Shown here one piece after another: positions 1 to 5,099 of a DNA stretch of 13,676 nt. A program made the translations under genes and the position numbers. Each line of letters begins with the position of its first letter. Positions within the stretch are counted from its first letter, which is position 1. Source of the DNA: Prevotellaceae bacterium UBA6417. GTDB lineage: Bacteria; Bacteroidota; Bacteroidia; Bacteroidales; Bacteroidaceae. The stretch is taken from positions 1 to 13,676 of the forward strand of contig DJPH01000040.1 of assembly GCA_002439755.1 (NCBI GenBank), read 5' to 3'. The notes under the pieces were generated by a model. The model ran no database searches. It was given only the letters and a program-made list of their open reading frames with translations, and was not told the origin of the DNA.

Positions 1-1312
1 ATTTCGTCGAACTCACGTTATATTAAGGAGGCTCGAGATGCTCCATTTTCAAAAACTACGGGTCATGATTTTACCCGAATGGTATGAGCCTGAAAACGAC
101 AATGACAATCCCGATATCACAAACCGGAACAATCTGACATTTACTTCACCCGAAATGAACAGCCTCTACAAGGTGCTTGACTTCGCCGAACAAAAAAAGA
201 TTGCGGTCACCCTGACATTTTGGGGCGCACGGCCCAAGACTTTTCTTTTTACAAAAAACGCGGAAGGCTGGCTTTTCGGCCCAGACCAATACGAAGAATG
301 GGCCGAGAACTTGTCGGCCTGTCTGAAACACTTGCTAAAAGATAAAAAGTACACCTGCATTCATGAAGTCACACCGGTAAACGAACCCGACTGGTCGTTT
401 TCAAAGGATAGTGTCGATCAGGCAGAACAATATATCCGGATGTGTCGCATACTCGACAAACGATTGCGAAAAGACAGATTGCGCAAATTGGTCAAACTGA
501 ATCTTTCCGACAATTCCGACGGTGGATATGGCACTCATGCTTTCCTTGAGAAATGCACTGCCGGGCTTGGCAACATTGCCGACATCTTTAATTCGCACAC
601 TTATATCTTCGGATACGAAACTCCCAACAGCCGGATTAAAGAATGGGAAGCAAAAAACGTTGAGTTGGCCGCAGCTGCCGGCAAAAAGCATTTCATCGGC
701 GAATTCGGGAGCAATCAGACAGCCGGCTCAACGCGCCAACGGGATATCGACAACTATGAACGAGGTGTACTGATGGCACGAATCGTCATAAACCTGCTCA
801 ATGCGGGAGCCGCCGGTGCCAGCTATTGGAGTCTGTTAGACCAATACTACAGCAAAGAAGAAGCACTCAAGCACCGCAACATGCAGCAACTCGGCCTATG
901 GCGTTACCTAAAGAAAGAATATGCCAACGACAGCATCTATGCTTTCCTGAAGGAAGACTATCAGGTGCGGCCGCAATACTACGCATTCGGTCTGTTGGGA
1001 AATACCGTAGAAAGGGGCGACCGCATTTATCCGCTTGAAACAGGGAATGACTTCATTGCAGCCACTGCCATTCGCAAAGGAAAAGGGCGTTGGGCATATC
1101 TGATAGCAAATGCAACCAATGAGACCATCAAAATTTTTATACGGAATTTATGGCAACAAAGAAAGCCCACATTCGACATCTACCTATACACCTCATCCGC
1201 ATTGCCCGATGGCGACAGTCTGCTAAAGCCTGTGGGAAAAGCCATTCTCAGGAAAGGCATCATTGAAACGGATGTACCGCCACATTCCGTTTGCGCTTTG
1301 CGACAACGTTGA
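1..1312 (+). CDS. Clan GH-A glycoside hydrolase, 5' end outside window
   Basis: This is a retaining glycoside hydrolase with a (beta/alpha)8 barrel, probably secreted and acting on a plant or host glycan. The reading frame stays open from base 2, and the residues before the first ATG (38) read as the helix leading into a barrel strand, so ATG 38 is internal and the true start lies upstream. Numbering from that ATG, the acid/base Glu is E116 in the motif VNEPDW and the probable nucleophile is E222 in FIGEFGSN; this pair at the ends of strands 4 and 7 defines clan GH-A (GH5/GH39/GH30-like). A later AGASYWSL segment fits strand 8. From about residue 310 a C-terminal part looks like the small beta-sandwich common in these enzymes. 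The stop is TGA at 1310. Family and substrate cannot be assigned by eye. No clear terminator follows. Confidence 0.88.
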   Translation, partial: FRRTHVILRRLEMLHFQKLRVMILPEWYEPENDNDNPDITNRNNLTFTSPEMNSLYKVLDFAEQKKIAVTLTFWGARPKTFLFTKNAEGWLFGPDQYEEWAENLSACLKHLLKDKKYTCIHEVTPVNEPDWSFSKDSVDQAEQYIRMCRILDKRLRKDRLRKLVKLNLSDNSDGGYGTHAFLEKCTAGLGNIADIFNSHTYIFGYETPNSRIKEWEAKNVELAAAAGKKHFIGEFGSNQTAGSTRQRDIDNYERGVLMARIVINLLNAGAAGASYWSLLDQYYSKEEALKHRNMQQLGLWRYLKKEYANDSIYAFLKEDYQVRPQYYAFGLLGNTVERGDRIYPLETGNDFIAATAIRKGKGRWAYLIANATNETIKIFIRNLWQQRKPTFDIYLYTSSALPDGDSLLKPVGKAILRKGIIETDVPPHSVCALRQR

Positions 1313-1539
1313 ATCAGTACACTATAGTTCAGGCGTTTCAAGCATTCCGGAATCTTAACGGCTCCAAACACTGGATAAAGAACAACAACCCCTTTTTCTT
1401 ACTCTGAATTCAGACACCTGCCCCTGCAAATTCCGAGGGCACGATTTTTGATTCTCCGGCCACCCGACCATATTTACTGCGTACGTCTTGATTCTTTTTC
1501 GCCCTATTGTTTTTGGGAATTGCACTTGATTTATTTCAG

Positions 1540-1623
1540 AATCAACAACGATTTTGAAATAATCAAGAAGAATTCCGCTCGAATCAAGAAAGATTCCGCA
1601 TAAATCAAGGAGAATATCAGCAG
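1540..1623. repeat. Four tandem 21-bp repeat units
   Basis: Units begin at 1540, 1561, 1582 and 1603, each with AATCAA. The two middle units are most alike (AATCAAGAA, then ATTCCGC near the end); the outer two are more diverged. The 21-bp period is seven codons, and on the minus strand the units read as related heptads: YFKIVVD, SSGILLD, LCGIFLD and a diverged ADILLDL. Conservation of the I-x-x-D pattern hints that the repeat once was, or still is, translated. There are no unique spacers between units, so it is not a CRISPR. Confidence 0.75.
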
Positions 1624-1748
1624 CTATCTCAAAAATATTCTTCAAGCGCAAAAACAGTCTGCTGCAAGGCCTCGGATATTTTGCAACACGCCCCATTTGC
1701 GAAGTACGACGGACAGCAAATTCATTATTTTTAACTGTTTTATATTGT

Positions 1749-1756
1749 GGGGGGGG
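1749..1756. repeat. Run of eight G
   Basis: A homopolymer of eight G lies about 170 bases upstream of the lipoprotein gene and about 25 bases upstream of a possible -7 box. Such tracts are prone to slipped-strand change. Here it could alter promoter spacing or the minus-strand frame crossing it. No effect can be shown from one sequence. Confidence 0.6.
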
Positions 1757-1781
1757 TAATAGAAATCCACAGGAAAAATCA

Positions 1782-1789
1782 TAACTTTG
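1782..1789 (+). promoter_or_regulatory. Possible -7 box for the 1944-3888 cluster
   Basis: TAACTTTG matches the Bacteroides -7 consensus TAnnTTTG exactly. No TTTG is seen at the expected distance (about 19-21 bases) upstream, so the -33 element is weak or absent. Transcription from here would give a leader of roughly 145 bases before the lipoprotein start. It is the only good -7 match I found in the gap. Confidence 0.35.
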
Positions 1790-1943
1790 CACTCTGAGCT
1801 TCTTTTGGAGTTGCCTTACTGAAATTGCATGGCTTGACATGCGGCACTGAAGCCTATGAAATTTCGGTTTGGTGACATCCGCAACAGAAATGCCATCGAG
1901 TACTCATTGATAAATTTAAACCGACGTGCCGCTGAAAAAAAGA

Positions 1944-2597
1944 ATGAAAAGATTTAAAGTTTTCAGATTGCTCCTCGCAGCAATTCCACTGCTTAGCAGT
2001 TGTCAGATTTATAGCGTAATCAAAGATGCCACCGACCGTGAAGAAGGGCGCATCGTAATGGCCGACGGAACCGAATATGTAGGGCGTGTCAAAATGCCGA
2101 AATGCAACACAAAGAATATCCGCATCAAGACCGACAAAGGGGAAAAGCTCAAATTAAAGAACACCGATATAGCCGTACTTGGCGTATGGAAAAAGACACA
2201 TCCCGATAAATGTCACTTCCTTGTCTGCCACCCGTACACAACCAACAAAATATTCTCCACAAAAAAGGAGAAGACCATAAAGCCGCAATGGATGGCAGTT
2301 GCAGCGCAAGGTGACCATGTGGAGTTCTACTGCTGCGGCTATAAATACAGCATTCCCAGAGACGGGACACTGACAATTACCAGCGTGCAAAACGGAAACA
2401 TCGCCTACATTGCCCGTAAGATCGGAGAAGAAAACGGATATATCATAGGCTACAAAGGAAGTGGGGCCAGGCATTGGCGCAACCTGCTCAAGAAGTATCT
2501 TGAAGACGACCCCGACCTGTGCAAAAAACTTGAAGACAAGGAAATCGAATCAGGCGACTTGCAGAAGATTGCAGACACCTACAATCCAAAAAAATAA
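1944..2597 (+). CDS. Small lipoprotein of unknown function
   Basis: The product is about 217 residues. A Lys/Arg-rich start, a hydrophobic stretch and LLSSC (Cys20) make a clear lipoprotein signal, so the protein should be lipid-anchored in the envelope. ATG 1944 is chosen over the upstream in-frame GTG 1926 because it gives a signal peptide of normal length. The mature N-terminal part (about 35-80) is beta-rich: a strand with DG, then G-R-V, then a basic strand and 'LKLKNTDIAVL'. The C-terminal part (about 170-215) is helical and charged, with 'KYLEDDPDL'. Both parts resemble the protein at 3193-3888 in order and pattern, so the two are probably paralogues. The stop codon directly touches the start of the beta-barrel gene, pointing to co-translation. 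I do not recognise a named family. Confidence 0.85.
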   Translation: MKRFKVFRLLLAAIPLLSSCQIYSVIKDATDREEGRIVMADGTEYVGRVKMPKCNTKNIRIKTDKGEKLKLKNTDIAVLGVWKKTHPDKCHFLVCHPYTTNKIFSTKKEKTIKPQWMAVAAQGDHVEFYCCGYKYSIPRDGTLTITSVQNGNIAYIARKIGEENGYIIGYKGSGARHWRNLLKKYLEDDPDLCKKLEDKEIESGDLQKIADTYNPKK

Positions 2598-3155
2598 ATG
2601 CAGTTTCGGATTCTTCTGCTTTTACCGCTGTTTTTCTGCACAGGTGTAGCCGGCCTTGCTCAGGCAGGCTATACCCACATTGAGCTGCAAGGCGGATATG
2701 AATATTTTCCTGACATGAGCAAAAAGTCCGGCATCGGACTGAATTTGGGTGCCCGCTACGCATTTGACGAAAAGTTTTTCATTGCCGCACTCATCCATAG
2801 CGGCATCAACAACGGCAAATACGAGGGACAATACGCCGGTGAAACCACAAAACTGAAACACACCATGCGCGAATACATGGTAGGAGCAGGACCGGGATTT
2901 TATTTATACAACGGCGGTGACAAATGGATTTACGCCGACCTGCTTGTCGGCTACGGTTTCGGTGAAGAGCTGAAGGCGTCAGAAAACAGCATCCGGCATT
3001 CTTTGAACGGCCTTGCATCGGCAATTCAAATTGGAGTTGAACGTCAAGCCGATAGTGGCTGGATCTACGGCATGAATCTGGGAGGATATCTCGTGGGTGG
3101 AAATGTCAGACCGGCTATCAGCGTAAAATGCGGCTTGCTGCTCAATCTATTTTAA
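2598..3155 (+). CDS. Outer-membrane beta-barrel protein
   Basis: The product is 185 residues. A hydrophobic signal peptide ends in AQA (cleavage after about residue 23). The rest consists of alternating, Gly- and aromatic-rich strands such as 'HIELQGGYEYF', 'GIGLNLGARYAF', 'YMVGAGPGFYLY' and 'IYADLLVGYGFG', and the protein ends in Phe. This fits a small barrel of about eight strands like the OmpX/OmpW or 'outer membrane beta-barrel' families of Bacteroidetes. ATG 2598 follows the TAA of the lipoprotein gene with no gap, so translation is probably coupled. The next gene starts 37 bases downstream. The neighbours suggest a barrel with periplasmic or surface partner proteins. The specific role is unknown. 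Confidence 0.85.
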   Translation: MQFRILLLLPLFFCTGVAGLAQAGYTHIELQGGYEYFPDMSKKSGIGLNLGARYAFDEKFFIAALIHSGINNGKYEGQYAGETTKLKHTMREYMVGAGPGFYLYNGGDKWIYADLLVGYGFGEELKASENSIRHSLNGLASAIQIGVERQADSGWIYGMNLGGYLVGGNVRPAISVKCGLLLNLF

Positions 3156-3192
3156 TACACCTGCAACTATAACGACAACTAATATCAATATC

Positions 3193-3888
3193 ATGAAGAA
3201 ATCAATTCTATTTTTGGTTATGGCCATTATTTGTGGCGTACTCGATGCAACAGCAAAAGAAAAAGAGGAGTCTCCGGCAATCGTACTGACTCTTAACGAT
3301 GGAAAGGTAATCAACGGCTTCCTCAGGTGCAGCATTCACCAAATGCAACAACGCATCATCGTTAGCGAAAGCCTCGACGGAAAGAAAACCAAGTATAAGA
3401 ACGAGGAGGTAAAATCGCTTGTTGTCAAAGGAGCTTCCGATGACGGGTCGGACGAAACATACGTACCGATATATACATGGAATAGCTATAAGAAGAAAGC
3501 AAATAAGGAGCCGATACTTGCAACCGTTTTCTTTCAAGGCAAGCATGTTACAGGCTACGAATTCCCCACCCTGTTCGTGCGCTCGTCCGCACCGACACCC
3601 TCCAACCATTTTCAAGCAAACTCAACCGAATCACCGGCATGGAACTATTATTACGTAACCGATACTGCTAAAGACAAGATTATCTGTTTCTGGCTTAAAA
3701 ACACTATCAAAAAGAGCAAATTGACCAAGCTCATAGAGGGAAAGAAGTCTTATATAAAGGAACTACGAAAAGATTTCAAAGACTATCCCAACGTGGTCGA
3801 AACAGTTGAGAAAGAAAACATCAGCGAGCAGCAAATCAACGAAGACCCGGAATTGTTGCTCGAAATTCTTGACAAAAGCATACAATAG
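3193..3888 (+). CDS. Secreted protein, probable paralogue of the lipoprotein
   Basis: The product is 231 residues with a signal peptide (MKKSILFLVMAIICG..., probable cleavage after ATA, about residue 21) and no lipobox Cys at the cleavage site, so it should be periplasmic or secreted and soluble. The region about 28-80 has a strand with 'LNDGKVINGFL', a second strand, a 'DGKKTKYKNEEVKSLVV' segment and then 'YVPIYTW'. This matches the pattern of the lipoprotein at 1944 (DG, G+V, K-x-K-x-x-D/E-V/I, L-x-V). Its C-terminus is also helical with 'LRKDFKDYPNVVETVEKENI', parallel to the lipoprotein's 'LKKYLEDDPDLCKKLEDKEI'. It lies 37 bases after the barrel gene and is followed at once by a strong terminator, so it likely closes the operon. 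No known family is recognised. Confidence 0.85.
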   Translation: MKKSILFLVMAIICGVLDATAKEKEESPAIVLTLNDGKVINGFLRCSIHQMQQRIIVSESLDGKKTKYKNEEVKSLVVKGASDDGSDETYVPIYTWNSYKKKANKEPILATVFFQGKHVTGYEFPTLFVRSSAPTPSNHFQANSTESPAWNYYYVTDTAKDKIICFWLKNTIKKSKLTKLIEGKKSYIKELRKDFKDYPNVVETVEKENISEQQINEDPELLLEILDKSIQ

Positions 3889-3898
3889 GAATCACATG

Positions 3899-3959
3899 GG
3901 TTCTTTATACAAAAAGAGCTCCACCTGCATCGGATGGAGCTTTTTTTGTATAAAGAACC
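3899..3959. terminator. Long bidirectional terminator
   Basis: An inverted repeat with two 25-base arms (3899-3923 and 3935-3959) and an 11-base loop pairs throughout, with a single G-U wobble when read as + strand RNA. The core AGCTCCA/TGGAGCT is followed by seven T on the + strand and, read on the minus strand, by a T-rich stretch. It sits between two converging genes (the paralogue ending at 3888 and the HIT gene ending at 3964) and should stop transcription from both sides. Confidence 0.92.
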
Positions 3960-3963
3960 AAGT

Positions 3964-4365
3964 TTAGTCCTCCTCGAAACAATGGCGAATCTTGCCAGCA
4001 ATCTCACGGAATTCTTCGTCTGAAAGCTTCAGTTTGGGATTGCTGAATATCATATCTTTTTCACTGTCTAAAGGAATAAGATGGATATGGGCGTGGTTTA
4101 CCTCCAAGCCCAAGACTGCTTGCCCCACCTTGCGGCAAGGAAAAGCCTTCTTAATGGCAATTGCCACTTTCTTGGCAAAAACCTGCATCTTTGCGATTTC
4201 ATCGTCAGAAAGGTCAAAGATATAGTCCACCTCATGCTTGGGAACTACAAGTGTATGCCCTTTTTTCAGCGGATTGATATCGAGGAATGCATAGAAATCA
4301 CTATCCTCAGCACATTTGTAGCTGGGAATTTCTCCTTTGATAATGCGCGTAAACAAAGTTGCCAT
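3964..4365 (-). CDS. HIT-family nucleotide hydrolase/transferase
   Basis: The product is 133 residues, the usual length for a bacterial HIT (histidine triad) protein of the Hint/PKCI-like branch. These cytoplasmic enzymes hydrolyse nucleoside phosphoramidates or related nucleotide conjugates. The N-terminal 'FTRIIKGEIPSYK', the central 'DINPLKKGHTLVVPK' and the triad HAHIHL (H91, H93, H95, with H93 the expected nucleophile) are all present. The gene starts at ATG 4365, 12 bases after the greA stop codon, and so is almost certainly co-transcribed with greA. It ends just before the shared bidirectional terminator. The natural substrate is unknown. Confidence 0.95.
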   Translation of the reverse strand: MATLFTRIIKGEIPSYKCAEDSDFYAFLDINPLKKGHTLVVPKHEVDYIFDLSDDEIAKMQVFAKKVAIAIKKAFPCRKVGQAVLGLEVNHAHIHLIPLDSEKDMIFSNPKLKLSDEEFREIAGKIRHCFEED

Positions 4366-4377
4366 GACCTGATTGAT

Positions 4378-4845
4378 TCAATCGTAGGATATATTGGTAA
4401 TCTTCAGTTCCATTTCACCACGCGGTACAATGATTTTCACCGTATCACCGATTTTCTTGCCCAACAGACCTTGGGCAATAGGCGTGGTGCTGGATATCTT
4501 CCCCTCGCGCAAATTGGCCTCGCTCTCACTCACAATGGTATACTTCATCTTGAGCCCGGTCTTCACGTTTTCCATTTCAACCGTCGAAAGAATCTGCACA
4601 GAGTCCTTGGAGAGCTTGCTGGTATCTATAATCTTTGCATTAGCCAAAGTCATCTTCAGCTTATTAATCTTAGACTCCAGCATTGCCTGCGCCTCCTTAG
4701 CCGCATCGTATTCACTGTTCTCAGACAAATCTCCTTTATCGCGTGCTTCCGCTATCGCAGCAGAGGCAGCAGGACGATCGATTAACTCCATTTTTCTTAA
4801 TTGCGCTACCATTTGATCGTAGCCTTCCTGTGACATGTAAGCCAT
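4378..4845 (-). CDS. greA: Transcription elongation factor GreA
   Basis: GreA binds in the secondary channel of RNA polymerase and stimulates transcript cleavage in backtracked complexes. The product is 155 residues. It has the N-terminal coiled coil (about 5-75) with the acidic tip 'GDLSENSEYDAAKEAQ', where D39 and E42 match the catalytic D41 and E44 of E. coli GreA. The C-terminal FKBP-like domain contains 'YTIVSESEANLREGKIS' and 'PIAQGLLGKKIGDTV'. The start is ATG 4845 (MAYMSQEGY), the conserved beginning of Bacteroidetes GreA. The frame is open further upstream to 4941, including an in-frame ATG at 4908, but that stretch is leader and hairpin sequence. The HIT gene follows by 12 bases. 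The leader carries a terminator-like hairpin, listed separately. Confidence 0.97.
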   Translation of the reverse strand: MAYMSQEGYDQMVAQLRKMELIDRPAASAAIAEARDKGDLSENSEYDAAKEAQAMLESKINKLKMTLANAKIIDTSKLSKDSVQILSTVEMENVKTGLKMKYTIVSESEANLREGKISSTTPIAQGLLGKKIGDTVKIIVPRGEMELKITNISYD

Positions 4846-4877
4846 AACATTATATTTATTGATTCTACTTGAAGCGT

Positions 4878-4916
4878 AAAAAATAAAAGAATCCCGATGT
4901 TTCCACATCGGAACCC
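4878..4916 (-). terminator. Intrinsic terminator inside the greA leader
   Basis: Read on the minus strand, two 12-base arms (4916-4905 and 4900-4889) pair around a GGAA (GNRA-type) tetraloop. Seven inner pairs are perfect (CCGATGT/ACATCGG), and five outer pairs include three G-U wobbles. The arm is followed at once by TTTTATTTTTT (4888-4878). It lies downstream of the greA promoter and about 30 bases before the greA ATG, so it would end a leader RNA of roughly 55 bases. No minus-strand gene upstream needs a terminator here, because pnp runs the other way. Confidence 0.75.
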
Positions 4917-4938
4917 TCACACTCCTTGATATTTGCTG

Positions 4939-4969
4939 CAAATTTAGGCATTAAAAATACGTCGCCAAA
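4939..4969 (-). promoter_or_regulatory. Bacteroides-type promoter of greA
   Basis: On the minus strand TTTG (4969-4966) is followed after 19 bases by TAAATTTG (4946-4939), an exact match to the Bacteroides -33/-7 consensus with standard spacing. Transcription would start near 4932, giving a greA leader of about 87 bases that contains the hairpin at 4878-4916. Confidence 0.8.
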
Positions 4970-5022
4970 ATTTTTCAAGACTTTTTTCTCCGCATCAAGT
5001 AAAAACATGGCTTGCTTGTCAT

Positions 5023-5050
5023 TTTGAACGCAAAAAAAGATATAACTTTG
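5023..5050 (+). promoter_or_regulatory. Probable promoter of pnp
   Basis: TAACTTTG at 5043-5050 matches the Bacteroides -7 consensus TAnnTTTG. A TTTG lies at 5023-5026, 16 bases upstream, somewhat closer than the usual 19-21. Transcription would start near 5057, about 43 bases before the pnp ATG. It diverges from the greA promoter, with about 95 bases between the two -7 boxes. Confidence 0.6.
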
Positions 5051-5099
5051 TGCGAATTATCAAGATGAATAGAAGAAAACAATAAAAAATCAGACTTAG

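Larger units (their letters stand above)
1313..1925. other. Long non-coding gap with repeats
   Basis: About 610 bases without a convincing gene. It holds four 21-bp repeat units, a run of eight G and one TAnnTTTG box, each listed separately. On the minus strand a frame is open from an ATG at 1840 to a stop at 1355 (161 codons), with another in-frame ATG at 1696. Its product would carry heptads of the type xxGI(L/F)(L/F)D encoded by the repeats, but it lacks a recognisable domain, has an unusual Cys/Arg/Ser-rich make-up and crosses the G run. It could be a decayed or repeat-derived frame. I do not call it a gene, though a small real gene is not excluded. Confidence 0.5.

Noticed and set aside
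1540..1623. CRISPR array
   Set aside because: Units follow each other directly with no unique spacers and the repeats are diverged. No cas genes are present.
1355..1840. Minus-strand frame of 161 codons as a gene
   Set aside because: Repeat-derived heptads, a C run coding PPP and no recognisable domain make it unlikely. It is described under the gap and kept as an open question.
1926..1943. GTG start for the lipoprotein
   Set aside because: ATG 1944 gives a normal 19-residue lipoprotein signal. The GTG would only add MPLKKR. It cannot be fully excluded.
4081..4785. Open frame of 234 codons on the + strand
   Set aside because: It is antisense to greA and the HIT gene and crosses both, so it is a shadow frame.
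4846..4941. N-terminal extension of GreA (in-frame ATG at 4908 with AAGGAG upstream)
   Set aside because: The extension is encoded by the leader hairpin and its T tract. Conserved GreA proteins start at MAYM, and the AAGGAG is 13 bases from that ATG.
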